Shown one piece after another: positions 27,416 to 36,631 of a DNA stretch of 64,000 nt. The DNA comes from CBDEVH01 sp965243565 (GTDB lineage Bacteria; Pseudomonadota; Gammaproteobacteria; Tethybacterales; Persebacteraceae), in contig OZ251571.1 of assembly GCA_965243565.1 (NCBI GenBank), forward strand, positions 1,364,001 through 1,428,000. Reading direction: 5' to 3'. Position 1 is the first letter of the stretch. Every line of letters begins with the position of its first letter. The notes below the pieces were generated by a model. The model saw only the letters and a list, made by a program, of their open reading frames with translations. It was not told the origin of the DNA and ran no database searches. Position numbers and translations under genes: made by a program.

Positions 27416-29374
27416 ATGGATATTGAAGAACTTTTTGCTGATGGCGGCGTTTTGTCTCGCACATTACCCACTTATAGTGCCCGTCATGAGCAAATAGCAA
27501 TGGCACGTGAGGTCGAAAACACCCTGTCTGGTGGTTGCGCTGTACTTGAAGCAGGAACAGGGATTGGCAAAACTTTCGCCTATTTGATTCCAATTATTCA
27601 AAGTGGCTTGTCGGCACTTATATCAACTGGTGCGCGCGGATTACAAGACCAGATATCACAAAATGACATTCCCTTGCTTGCCAAAGCACTCAATCGCAAT
27701 ATCAATATGACCGTGCTCAAAGGACGCAGTAATTATCTTTGTCGCGATGCAGTCAAAAAAAACAGTGCTGTTTTTAACCATGAATTAATTCAAGAAGAAA
27801 CCGGCGAATGGCAAGTCATTCAACAGTTTATGGCACAAACCGACAGTGGTGAAATCAGTGAAATTAAAGGAATTTCACAACGCTCGCCAATTTGGCAGGC
27901 CGTTACCTCTACCAAAGAAACTTGCGATGTACAAGCCTGCGATCACTACAATGAGTGCTTTTTATACAAAGCACGTGCCCGTGCTAAAAACGCCGATATT
28001 ATTATTGTCAATCACCATTTGTTTTTATCAGATGTGACGCTACGCGATAGCGGAGTGGCAGAAATACTGCCATCGCGCGACGTTCTATTATTTGATGAAG
28101 CACATATACTACCGCAATTAGCACCACAATTTTTTAGTAAAAGTCTTTCAACCAAACAACTATCACGCCTGTTAATCTTGCTTGAACGCACCATCATCGA
28201 TCAAGTAACGATTAATAACGATATTACCGCCCACAGCAAGCGACTACAAGCCAGTATTAATACATTGCTTTCGCTTGGCGATAACTTGCCTAACAGTCGT
28301 TACAGCGTTACCGAAGTTACCAAGCAAACGGATTTGGCAAAAGCGATTAACCAAATGAGTGTAATGTTACAAGGGTTAACCGAAGCCTTACTCCCACATA
28401 TTGATAAAAGTGAAAAATTAAGCAAAACCACTCTCCAAATTAAAGAGTACTGGCAGTTTTTAAATAAATGGCAACAAACAGATTCGAGTGTGGATGAAGA
28501 TTCGATGCTCACTATTCATTGGCTAGAAAAAAATCAAAATCATATCACTTTGTTTATGGCTCCTATTAGTGGTCGTCATTACTTTAAAAGACAATGGCAA
28601 ACAACCAAAGCCATTATATTAACATCGGCAACCCTTAGCATTGCCAACGATTTTAAAAATTTCTGTGAAGAAATAGGCATTGATAAAAGCCATGCAAAAT
28701 CATGGGACAGCCCCTATGATTTTGCCAACCGCACATTACTGTATCAACCACCAAACTTACCACTAACAAATGATTCAGAACATACCAAAGCGGTTGTAAA
28801 TGCTGCCATACCGCTTATTAGAGTCAATAAAGGACGCGCTTTTATATTGTTTTCGAGCTTGCGCGCAATGGATACGGCTGCCGACTTATTAACCAAAGCA
28901 CTTAGCAAAGACGATATTATTATTTTTAAGCAAGGGGATATGCCCAATGACACACTACTGCGTCAGTTTAAAACCACACCGCAATCCATCCTCATTGGTA
29001 GTCAATCGTTTTGGCATGGTGTTAATGTACAGGGTCCTGCGTTGTCATTGGTGGTGGTTGATAAAATCCCTTTTACCCCACCAAACGACCCCATATTAAT
29101 GGCACGAGATGAATGGAGAAAGCAACGTGGTGAAGACAGTTTTATGCACAATCAACTTCCCAATGCGGTTATTCTAATGAAGCAAGTGGCAGGAAGACTC
29201 ATGCGTGATTTTAACGATTACGGCATATTTATGGTGGGCGATACTCGTTTAAAGACTCGCGGTTATGGCAAAAAAATATTACAATCATTACCCCCCATGA
29301 AACCATGCTTCAATAATGATGAAGCCGTTTCCTTTTTACAATCATTTTTACCAGACTCTCATAATTCAAAATAA
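27416..29374 (+). CDS. YoaA/DinG-family ATP-dependent DNA helicase
   Basis: XPD-like superfamily 2 helicase of 652 residues without an exonuclease domain, so nearer to YoaA than to DinG of Gram-positives. Walker A is EAGTGIGKT at 45-53, and the DEAH box is in LLFDEAHIL near residue 227. Four cysteines for an iron-sulfur cluster are seen: one in NYLCRDAV and three in TCDVQACDHYNECFLY. Such helicases act on damaged replication forks, R-loops or G-quadruplexes. The frame is open to 27359, but the ATG at 27416 matches the family N-terminus. It ends 3 bases before polA. Confidence 0.93.
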   Translation: MDIEELFADGGVLSRTLPTYSARHEQIAMAREVENTLSGGCAVLEAGTGIGKTFAYLIPIIQSGLSALISTGARGLQDQISQNDIPLLAKALNRNINMTVLKGRSNYLCRDAVKKNSAVFNHELIQEETGEWQVIQQFMAQTDSGEISEIKGISQRSPIWQAVTSTKETCDVQACDHYNECFLYKARARAKNADIIIVNHHLFLSDVTLRDSGVAEILPSRDVLLFDEAHILPQLAPQFFSKSLSTKQLSRLLILLERTIIDQVTINNDITAHSKRLQASINTLLSLGDNLPNSRYSVTEVTKQTDLAKAINQMSVMLQGLTEALLPHIDKSEKLSKTTLQIKEYWQFLNKWQQTDSSVDEDSMLTIHWLEKNQNHITLFMAPISGRHYFKRQWQTTKAIILTSATLSIANDFKNFCEEIGIDKSHAKSWDSPYDFANRTLLYQPPNLPLTNDSEHTKAVVNAAIPLIRVNKGRAFILFSSLRAMDTAADLLTKALSKDDIIIFKQGDMPNDTLLRQFKTTPQSILIGSQSFWHGVNVQGPALSLVVVDKIPFTPPNDPILMARDEWRKQRGEDSFMHNQLPNAVILMKQVAGRLMRDFNDYGIFMVGDTRLKTRGYGKKILQSLPPMKPCFNNDEAVSFLQSFLPDSHNSK

Positions 29375-29377
29375 ACC

Positions 29378-32026
29378 ATGAATCTATTACTTATTGATTT
29401 TAGTAATTTTTTATTCCGTGCTTTTCATGCAACAGGCGATTTACGCACATCTGACGGACGTCCCAGTGGTGCTATTTTTAGCACGATTAACATGATTGAT
29501 AAGTTGGTCCGCCAGCACCCAGATTATTTTATTGCTTGTATTGCCGATAAAAGTGGTAAGAATTTTCGCCATACGCTTGATATCCAATACAAGGCAAACC
29601 GCCCACCGATGCCTGAAGATTTGGCGGTACAAATCCCCACTATTCATCAACTAATCGAAGCCTACGGCTTCCCCATTATTGCGATTGAAGGTGTCGAAGC
29701 CGATGATGTTATTGCCACCTTTACCAAACAAGCCAAACAGTTAAAGTGGGATATCGTCATTGCCAGCAGTGACAAAGACTTAATGCAATTGGTCGGCGAT
29801 AATGCGATTGTTTACGACAGCATGAAAGACAAATGCTATGATACCAATGGTGTCATAGAAAAATTTGGAGTCACTCCCTTGCAGATAGCCGACTACCTTG
29901 CTCTTATTGGTGATACATCCGATAATATTAAAGGCGTCGAAAAAGTAGGACCAAAAACAGCTGCCAAATGGCTCAATGCATGGGACAACCTTAACAACAT
30001 CATTGGTGCCGCCAACACTATTAAAGGTGTTGTCGGTGAAAACCTGCGACATGCCATTGACAATAATCAACTCCATCTAGCAAGACAGCTGGTCGCGTTA
30101 AAAGACGATGTCAATCTCCTCCCATCTTTATCGGCACTTTCCCGTCAAGAACCTGATTTTGAAACATGGGACAATCTATGCCAATTATTTGAACTCACCC
30201 AAATCAAAAACCGACTACGCACTTCGTATAAACCACCTCAAAGCGAACGCCCTAAAGTAACTCTTATTAACACCGCAGAACAATTAACACAATGGTGTGA
30301 AAAAATTCGTCAACAAAAGTGTTGTGCCATTGATACCGAAACCATGGGCGAGCCTTCGTATAGAGCCATTATTGTTGGTTTTTCATTGGCACTCAATAAC
30401 AAAGAAGCCGCCTATGTACCACTGCGTCATACCGATACCAGCCAGCCACAAATAGAAGTAGCAACCGCCATCAATTTATTAAAATCGATTATGGAAGATC
30501 CTACTATCGTTAAAATTTTACACAATGGCAAATACGATTGGCATGTTTTATTAACTGCTGGCATCACCCTACAAGGTGTACTAGAAGACACAAAAATTGC
30601 CGCTTATGTTGAAAATTCCACCGCCGATAGCAGTATGGACACACTGGCGTTAAACCGTTTAGGCATTAATACCACCTCGTTCAATTCACTTGTTAACAGT
30701 AAAACCGTTGCTAATTTTTCTGAAATTAGCATCGATGTGGCAACGGATTATGCCGGTGAAGATGCTTATATCACCCACCGCTTATTTGAACTCATCGTGC
30801 CTAAATTAAGTGCCGAAGCAAGCTCTATTTATAATCAAATCGATCGCCCGTTAATGCCGATACTAGCCCAAATGGAACGCACTGGCATAGGCGTTGATAT
30901 CGATCAACTAAAAACGCTGTCCGAAAAATTACACCAACAAATTACCCAATTAGAGAATGAAGCCTTTAATTGTGCGGGCGAAATATTCAACCTCAATTCT
31001 CCCAAACAAGTAGCCGAAATACTGTTTGACAAAATTGGAGCGACTGTCTTACGCAAGACTAAAACCAAAGCACGATCGACAGACGAACAAACGCTCGAAA
31101 AATTATCGCACGACTACCCCTTAGCCGCCGCGCTGTTAAAACACCGTGGACTCAACAAATTGGTTAATACTTATACCGACCGCCTGCCCGAAATCATTAA
31201 CCCCCATACCAACCGCATACACACCCAATTTTCGCAAACCACTGTTTTTACTGGACGACTATCATCGTCTAATCCCAATTTACAAAATATCCCCATACGT
31301 TCAAAAGAAGGACGGGTAATACGTCAAGCCTTTGTTGCAGCTGAAGGGAAAAAAATCATATCTGCAGATTATTCACAGATTGAACTGCGAGTTATGGCGA
31401 CAATGGCAGACGATAAAACCATGTTAGCGGCATTTGCTGATGAAGCCGATATCCACAAACAAACTGCTGGGGAGATATTTTCGACACCACTTGACAGCGT
31501 TACCGAAGAACAAAGACGATCGGCAAAAGCCATTAATTTTGGGCTCATCTACGGTATGTCTGCCTTTGGCCTGGCAAAAAACATTAATATTTCTAGAACT
31601 CAAGCCGATGTTTATATTGACCGCTATTTTAGCCGATACCCAAATATTGCTGCTTTTATGCAACAGACTCGTGAATCCGCACCAGCAATGGGCTATGTCA
31701 AAACACTACTTGGAAGAAAAATTCCATTGCTCATTGGGCAAACCAACAAAGCAGCAATCGAGCGTATTGCCATTAATGCCCCCATCCAAGGCAGTGCTGC
31801 CGATATTGTTAAAATGGCAATGATTGCCGTCAATAAATGGTTACTAACAAACAAAATGACATCACAGATGATTTTACAAGTACACGATGAAATCGTCATC
31901 GAAGCCGACGAAAACGAAGTCAATGACATTGTAGAAAAATTACCTTCATTGATGAATGTGATGAATTTACCAGTCGATTTAAAAGTGAATATTCATGTCG
32001 GAAATAACTGGAATGAAGCCCATTAA
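29378..32026 (+). CDS. polA: DNA polymerase I
   Basis: Three-domain polymerase of 882 residues for Okazaki fragment maturation and repair. The N-terminal 5'-3' nuclease domain includes ASSDKDLMQL and LIGDTSDNIKGVEKVGPKTA. The 3'-5' proofreading domain retains its acidic residues: AIDTETMG near 319, HNGKYDWHVL and YAGEDAYITHR. The polymerase domain has motif A SADYSQIELRV (about 662), the O-helix RRSAKAINFGLIYG (about 713) and motif C VHDEIVIE (about 834). All three activities look intact. Confidence 0.97.
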   Translation: MNLLLIDFSNFLFRAFHATGDLRTSDGRPSGAIFSTINMIDKLVRQHPDYFIACIADKSGKNFRHTLDIQYKANRPPMPEDLAVQIPTIHQLIEAYGFPIIAIEGVEADDVIATFTKQAKQLKWDIVIASSDKDLMQLVGDNAIVYDSMKDKCYDTNGVIEKFGVTPLQIADYLALIGDTSDNIKGVEKVGPKTAAKWLNAWDNLNNIIGAANTIKGVVGENLRHAIDNNQLHLARQLVALKDDVNLLPSLSALSRQEPDFETWDNLCQLFELTQIKNRLRTSYKPPQSERPKVTLINTAEQLTQWCEKIRQQKCCAIDTETMGEPSYRAIIVGFSLALNNKEAAYVPLRHTDTSQPQIEVATAINLLKSIMEDPTIVKILHNGKYDWHVLLTAGITLQGVLEDTKIAAYVENSTADSSMDTLALNRLGINTTSFNSLVNSKTVANFSEISIDVATDYAGEDAYITHRLFELIVPKLSAEASSIYNQIDRPLMPILAQMERTGIGVDIDQLKTLSEKLHQQITQLENEAFNCAGEIFNLNSPKQVAEILFDKIGATVLRKTKTKARSTDEQTLEKLSHDYPLAAALLKHRGLNKLVNTYTDRLPEIINPHTNRIHTQFSQTTVFTGRLSSSNPNLQNIPIRSKEGRVIRQAFVAAEGKKIISADYSQIELRVMATMADDKTMLAAFADEADIHKQTAGEIFSTPLDSVTEEQRRSAKAINFGLIYGMSAFGLAKNINISRTQADVYIDRYFSRYPNIAAFMQQTRESAPAMGYVKTLLGRKIPLLIGQTNKAAIERIAINAPIQGSAADIVKMAMIAVNKWLLTNKMTSQMILQVHDEIVIEADENEVNDIVEKLPSLMNVMNLPVDLKVNIHVGNNWNEAH

Positions 32027-32480
32027 TTTGCTTATTGTCGCCAATACACCGTCGGACAATACCCAAAAAATTGCCAATGCGGTTTATGCAGGTGCAATAC
32101 ATCCTGATATTGATGATGTCAATTGTCAACTATTACAACCACTGGCTGCCACCCCACAAGATGTTCTAAAATGCGATGGAATCATCATTGGTACCACCGA
32201 AAATTTTGGTTATATGAGTGGTCAGATAAAAGATTTTTTTGAGCGGATATATTACCCTTGTTTAGAAACCAAACAGGGCTTGCCATACGCATTGTATATA
32301 CGTGCAGGCAAAGATGGCAGCGGAACGTTAAGAGCAGTACATTCGATAACACAAGGCTTGCGGTGGCGCGAAGTGCAAGCACCAACGTTGATGTCTGGTC
32401 AGTATCAAGATTCTTTTTTACAATCGTGTAGTCTTTTAGGCACCACGATGGCAGCGGGATTATCCTCTAATATTTTTTAA
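32013..32480 (+). CDS. Flavodoxin/NAD(P)H-dependent FMN reductase-like protein
   Basis: Protein of 155 residues with a flavodoxin fold. The N-terminal strand and phosphate loop read LLIVANTPSDNTQKIANAV, followed by CDGIIIGTTENFGYMSGQIKDFFERIYYP, the FMN-contact loop typical of WrbA-like and FMN reductase proteins. The specific substrate is not evident. An in-frame ATG at 31995 lies deeper inside polA; the ATG at 32013 (14-base overlap) gives the natural flavodoxin start. Its stop lies 6 bases from the stop of the convergent Nudix gene. Confidence 0.8.
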   Translation: MKPINLLIVANTPSDNTQKIANAVYAGAIHPDIDDVNCQLLQPLAATPQDVLKCDGIIIGTTENFGYMSGQIKDFFERIYYPCLETKQGLPYALYIRAGKDGSGTLRAVHSITQGLRWREVQAPTLMSGQYQDSFLQSCSLLGTTMAAGLSSNIF

Positions 32481-32486
32481 GTTCAA

Positions 32487-33401
32487 TTAAGACCAGCCCT
32501 GTCGCATATAAGCGACACCCTGCGCTCCCAACAGTTGCGCTTTGGGCAAATCATCTATTGTCAATCCACCTAAAGCATAAACAGGAATACCCACATTTTC
32601 TATCATACGAGAAAACATCTCCCAGCCCATGGGTGGAACATTGACATGAGTTAATGTTTTGCACACCGGTGATAACACCGCAAAATCAACATCAATTTTT
32701 GCGGCTTGTTGCAAGTCTTCTTGTGTATGACAAGATGCACCCACCCATTGATAATCAGGGCGTTTATCGTGCATCCATAGTTTTCTAGAACTTAAATGAA
32801 TACCATCGCTTTTTTTAGCCCATTCGTCATGATCATTAACAAGTACTATTGCACGGGGATGCTTGGAGATAGACTGTATCGCCTGAAATAAACGTCGCCG
32901 CTCATTGTCGGGCAATTGCTTATCTCGTAATTGCAACATTACTGGCTTTTGTAATAGTGTCTCTAGTTGGAGAATGGATTGATCAACCCCGATGATTTCT
33001 GCCGCACTAATAATACAACGATTGGGCAGACACAGCCATTTCCAAATTTTTTTACTACCTGCTAAAAAAGGCTTTGGTGGATTATCCAATGTACGCCATT
33101 CAATGCGCTGTCCTTCTTGACCTTTGGCACATCCATGCCAATCACTTACGCGATAAAATTTTATTCTAACCTCACCATGGTCATACGTATGACACCGTGT
33201 TATCCACGGCACGGCTTGCCGAATTACAATACCCAGTTCTTCTCTTATCTCGCGCAGTAAAGCTTGTTCAGAGGTCTCACGATCTTCTACTTTGCCGCCA
33301 ACAAATTCCCAAAAACCAGCGGCGATTAAATTTTCTTGTCTTTGTTGTACCAGTACACAACCATCACCATTGCTTAGTATCCCAACAGCGACATCTATCA
33401 T
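32487..33401 (-). CDS. Nudix hydrolase (MutT-like) fused to a ThiE-like domain
   Basis: Two-domain protein of 304 residues. Residues 1 to about 130 form a MutT-type Nudix domain with the signature GGKVEDRETSEQALLREIREELGI. Residues 140-304 resemble thiamine phosphate synthase (TIM barrel: VMLQLRDKQL, LVNDHDEWAKKSDGIHLSS, VGASCHTQEDL, YALGGLTIDDL). Such fusions are known in beta- and gamma-proteobacteria. The Nudix half probably hydrolyses oxidised nucleotides. The ThiE half lacks the usual residues around the diphosphate-binding glycine/threonine loop, so thiamine synthesis activity is doubtful. Confidence 0.85.
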   Translation of the reverse strand: MIDVAVGILSNGDGCVLVQQRQENLIAAGFWEFVGGKVEDRETSEQALLREIREELGIVIRQAVPWITRCHTYDHGEVRIKFYRVSDWHGCAKGQEGQRIEWRTLDNPPKPFLAGSKKIWKWLCLPNRCIISAAEIIGVDQSILQLETLLQKPVMLQLRDKQLPDNERRRLFQAIQSISKHPRAIVLVNDHDEWAKKSDGIHLSSRKLWMHDKRPDYQWVGASCHTQEDLQQAAKIDVDFAVLSPVCKTLTHVNVPPMGWEMFSRMIENVGIPVYALGGLTIDDLPKAQLLGAQGVAYMRQGWS

Positions 33402-33428
33402 TGCAGAAACAATACTTTGAATTTTTTC

Positions 33429-33453
33429 AAAAATTAACCGTTAATAAAACGGT
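33429..33453 (-). terminator. Probable terminator of the globin gene
   Basis: Read on the minus strand: ACCGTT-TTATT-AACGGT, a 6-bp stem with 5-base loop, then TAATTTTT. It lies 36-60 bases past the globin stop and before the Nudix gene. Confidence 0.5.
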
Positions 33454-33488
33454 ATTACCCTAACTTTGATGACTATTCCAACCAAAAA

Positions 33489-33884
33489 TTAGCTATATTC
33501 ACCCCTATTTAGCACCGCATCACGATTGGCATCTAAATACACTTTTATCCTATCACGAATCTCTCCCGGTATCTCATGCTCTGACTCAGCAAGAACTTCA
33601 AAAACTACCCTTGATAATTCATCGTATTGCACATCAGAGAGTCCTTTTTTTACCAATTCTGTATGCGCTCGTTTCAAATCTAGTTTCTCACTGTGCCCTT
33701 CCCCAAAAGCCAAGGCAGATAAAAGAAAAACTTCGTGGTGAGAATGCAATTTATCTAAGTCATAACCTTTAAAATAAGGAAGTAGTATTTCATTGCTTGT
33801 AACTTTTTTGAAAAAAGCATCAATAATGTAGCGTACCCCTTTTACACCACCCAAAGAAGTCAGAGTTTTCATAAATACATTCAT
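33489..33884 (-). CDS. Group 1-like truncated haemoglobin
   Basis: Small all-helical protein of about 131 residues resembling 2-on-2 globins. It contains LTSLGGVKGVRYIIDAFFKK, then LLPYFKGYDLDKLHSHHEVFL, the segment of helices CD to E that lines the haem pocket in this family, and a later KRAHTELV that could supply the proximal histidine. Such proteins bind oxygen or nitric oxide. The frame is open to a TTG at 33920; I prefer the ATG at 33884, and the ATG at 33872 is also possible. It stands alone between a terminator and a divergent promoter region. Confidence 0.8.
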   Translation of the reverse strand: MNVFMKTLTSLGGVKGVRYIIDAFFKKVTSNEILLPYFKGYDLDKLHSHHEVFLLSALAFGEGHSEKLDLKRAHTELVKKGLSDVQYDELSRVVFEVLAESEHEIPGEIRDRIKVYLDANRDAVLNRGEYS

Positions 33885-33971
33885 GGAACCTATTTTACCT
33901 AAAGCACCAAATAAAGTCAATAAAAATAAATAACGATATTACAAAACAGGATAATTCACACACTTTTTGTT

Positions 33972-33978
33972 TTATAAT
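33972..33978 (+). promoter_or_regulatory. Candidate -10 element for the yjgN-M48 pair
   Basis: TATAAT at 33973-33978, an exact -10 consensus, 20 bases before the yjgN start at 33999 and within the divergent gap to the globin gene. No good -35 hexamer lies at the right distance, so this is tentative. Confidence 0.3.
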
Positions 33979-33998
33979 TATTGGTATGAATATATCTG

Positions 33999-35225
33999 AT
34001 GCGGACAAACACCATAGACACAATAAAAACAACTGAGATATCTCAAAAAGACATCGCTATAGATGATATCAATGATAACTCTAATGAGCAATCCCATAAC
34101 GATACTATCGCCAAAGCATTTAATATTAATTTTAACGGAACAACCAGGCAATATTTTTCACTCTGGTATTCCAATTTATTCTTAACCATTATAAGCTGTG
34201 GAATATTCTCACCATGGGCAAAAGTTCGTAAAAATCGTTTTTTTTATGGCAACACACAAATAAACGATGCTAATTTTGAATACGATGCCAATCCTCTGAA
34301 CATTTTAATTATCCGTATTATTCTAATCAGTATCTTATTGGCTTCTTCTTATTTTGTAGGCGCCGATCAAAATTTACAAAGCATCGAAAATATCTGTATT
34401 CTTCTTATTATTCCATTTTTAATCATCCGTGGCCTGTCTTTTAATGCAAGATTTTCGTCTTATCGTCAAGTCCGATTTAAATTTGAAAAGCATACCTTAT
34501 TACTCTACCTACACATTCTGCCTTTTCTAATTATAGCGATATTTGGACTTACAATATTATCATCTTGGAATGATCTCAATATCGATATTAATTTGCCATT
34601 TGATCAAAGTCTTCAACAATTAACAATTTATACATTATTGTTTTTATCGGTTATTTTATTTGTTTTATTGGTTTACCTTGTCCGCTACTTCTTTTATTTC
34701 AAAGTGCAAAATCATCATTGGGGAAGTTTAAATTTTCAATATAAACAGCCGCACCTCATAACAATGTTTTCTATATACTTGACCAGTCTGTTGCTGATTT
34801 TTGCTGGTTTTTTTGTCATTTCATCTTCCGACATAGCTAATTTAGAAGTGCATCATACCTTGTTTATTGTTTGGTTTATACTTTTATTTATCATTATCAA
34901 AATATATTTTTCAATCGCTCATTTTAAAATATTTTGGGGAAATATATTTTTTGAAGACGGTCATTTTTCCGTTCAATTTTCTATTTGGAAATACATTACA
35001 CGCGTTGGCCTGCCCAATTTTTTTATCATATTATTTTCTTGTGGAACTTTATATCCTTGGACGGCCATTCGCCGTACTCGGTTTCTTGCCAAGCATGTCT
35101 CAATCATTACAACACAAAAGACACTGAACAGCATTCTGCAAAAAAACACTCTTAAAGAAAATGCCATGGGAGATGAATTTGTTGCTGACCAAGGGATAGA
35201 TTTTGATATTGGATTGGTTCCATAA
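33999..35225 (+). CDS. YjgN/DUF898 family multipass membrane protein
   Basis: Inner-membrane protein of 408 residues with about eight hydrophobic segments. The DUF898 signature occurs twice. The first copy is the N-terminal FNINFNGTTRQYFSLWYSN and SCGIFSPWAKVRKNRFFYGNT; a second, shorter copy near the C-terminus is SCGTLYPWTAIRRTRFLAKH. The first 35 residues are polar and probably cytoplasmic. The family has no established function. It is followed after 24 bases by an M48 peptidase gene, a pairing that recurs in proteobacteria and suggests that the two act together in the membrane. Confidence 0.85.
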   Translation: MRTNTIDTIKTTEISQKDIAIDDINDNSNEQSHNDTIAKAFNINFNGTTRQYFSLWYSNLFLTIISCGIFSPWAKVRKNRFFYGNTQINDANFEYDANPLNILIIRIILISILLASSYFVGADQNLQSIENICILLIIPFLIIRGLSFNARFSSYRQVRFKFEKHTLLLYLHILPFLIIAIFGLTILSSWNDLNIDINLPFDQSLQQLTIYTLLFLSVILFVLLVYLVRYFFYFKVQNHHWGSLNFQYKQPHLITMFSIYLTSLLLIFAGFFVISSSDIANLEVHHTLFIVWFILLFIIIKIYFSIAHFKIFWGNIFFEDGHFSVQFSIWKYITRVGLPNFFIILFSCGTLYPWTAIRRTRFLAKHVSIITTQKTLNSILQKNTLKENAMGDEFVADQGIDFDIGLVP

Positions 35226-35249
35226 CGTTAGCCAGATAACCAGGCATCA

Positions 35250-36347
35250 ATGAATAATAAAATAACCGCTACGTGGTTTCATGCAACGTCTAGTCAAGCG
35301 ATTAAAGCAAATTTATGGTTCGAAAATGGGTTTTTATATGCCGATAACCAAAATAATGAAACAATAAAAGCGGCTATTAGCGAACTTAAAATTTCTGCTC
35401 GAATAGCCACTATTCCTCGTAATATCACCATTGGCAATGTAACATTGGTGGTTGATAACAACGATTTTATCGACAAACATCTAACAGTGTCTAAAAATCA
35501 TGTTTTGTATTTGCTTGAAACACGATGGCAACTAATACTCGGTTTGCTTCCATTCTTCATTTTAACAATGTTTTTATTTATCCAATTTGCCATACCTAAA
35601 CTATCTGAAGTAGCGGCAAATCAACTTTCTATTTCCTACCTTACCGAAGTAACAGACGAAATTTATGACCAACTAACATCAACAAGTAAAAATAGTCTTG
35701 TTCCGGTCTATTTAACCGAGACAAAATTATCTGAATATCAGCAACAACGCGTCACAAATATTTTCAACACCGTTAGTCAAGACTTTACTCATATACCTTA
35801 CAATTATCGGTTAAAAATTCACGGTTTTTTCCATAATAGTGCCAATGCCTTTGCTCTGCCCGATGGCTTGATCGTTGCCACCGATGCGCTTGTCCTAAAT
35901 CTAAACAACGATGAGCTCGAAGCCGTCCTTGCACACGAAATTGGACATGTTAACGAACGCCATGGCATGCGTTCTTTTATTCAATCCACTGCCTTAGGAC
36001 TGTTTTTAATACTCATTGGCGATGTCAGCGGTTTTGCCGCTATTCCTCTAGCGCTCACCCAGTCGCGATATTCGCGTAAAGCAGAACAAGAAGCTGATTG
36101 TTTTGCTGCTCGCTATCTCAAACAAAAAGGAAAATCGCCCGATTTACTCGGTACTGCCTTATTAAAAATTGAGAGCACTTATAGCAAGCCCTTGAGTAAC
36201 GAAAACAGTGAAGAGGAAGAGTCCTTGAGTAACGAAAATAATAAAGAGGAAGAGTCCTTGATTATAGACTTGATTCAATTGTTATCTTCTCACCCAGAAA
36301 CCGAAGACAGACAAAATTTAGAGGTGGCATGTCAATTATCAAATTAA
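35250..36347 (+). CDS. M48 family membrane metallopeptidase
   Basis: Protein of 365 residues. The N-terminal domain (about 1-75) resembles the small domain found in front of M48 peptidases paired with DUF898 proteins. One transmembrane segment at about 91-115 (LGLLPFFILTMFLFIQFAIP) follows, then a periplasmic M48 peptidase domain with the zinc motif HEIGH in LAHEIGHVNERHG at about 229 and the third ligand glutamate in SRKAEQEADCFAARYL. This arrangement is similar to BepA/LoiP-type quality-control peptidases. The C-terminal region contains an acidic 11-residue tandem duplication. Confidence 0.87.
   Translation: MNNKITATWFHATSSQAIKANLWFENGFLYADNQNNETIKAAISELKISARIATIPRNITIGNVTLVVDNNDFIDKHLTVSKNHVLYLLETRWQLILGLLPFFILTMFLFIQFAIPKLSEVAANQLSISYLTEVTDEIYDQLTSTSKNSLVPVYLTETKLSEYQQQRVTNIFNTVSQDFTHIPYNYRLKIHGFFHNSANAFALPDGLIVATDALVLNLNNDELEAVLAHEIGHVNERHGMRSFIQSTALGLFLILIGDVSGFAAIPLALTQSRYSRKAEQEADCFAARYLKQKGKSPDLLGTALLKIESTYSKPLSNENSEEEESLSNENNKEEESLIIDLIQLLSSHPETEDRQNLEVACQLSN
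36190..36255 (+). repeat. In-frame 33-base tandem duplication in the M48 gene
   Basis: Two adjacent 33-base units (36190-36222 and 36223-36255), each starting CCTTGAGTAACGAAAA, differ at three positions. They encode two acidic 11-residue units of the form LSNEN..EEES. This looks like a recent slippage or duplication event. Confidence 0.85.
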
Positions 36348-36391
36348 GTTACTATAGAATCAACGTTTTAGCAAACCTTTAGGAATTCCCC

Positions 36392-36631
36392 ATGTCACTC
36401 CCTACTCCCAATAATATAGAAGAATGGATTCTCAAAAAAATTGACTGCACTCATACCAAAGTGGCGGGTGACGGACATCACTTTCAAGCACTCATCGTCA
36501 GTGAGGCATTTAGAGGATTGCGCACGATAAAACGCCACCAACTAGTATATCAGGCATTGGGCGATAAAATGGCAGGAGAAATTCACGCTCTATCAATGAG
36601 AACACTCACACCAGACGAATGGGATGGATAA
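36392..36631 (+). CDS. ibaG: BolA-family protein IbaG
   Basis: Small BolA-like protein of 79 residues. The FQALIVSEAFRGLRTIKRHQLVYQALGDKM segment with its invariant histidine before LVY is the BolA core that binds monothiol glutaredoxin iron-sulfur clusters. The short form encoded directly before murA corresponds to IbaG (YrbA) of E. coli. An AGGA ribosome binding site precedes the ATG; the stop overlaps the murA start by 8 bases. It opens the ibaG-murA-pdxJ-acpS-nagZ-rlmE operon. Confidence 0.9.
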   Translation: MSLPTPNNIEEWILKKIDCTHTKVAGDGHHFQALIVSEAFRGLRTIKRHQLVYQALGDKMAGEIHALSMRTLTPDEWDG

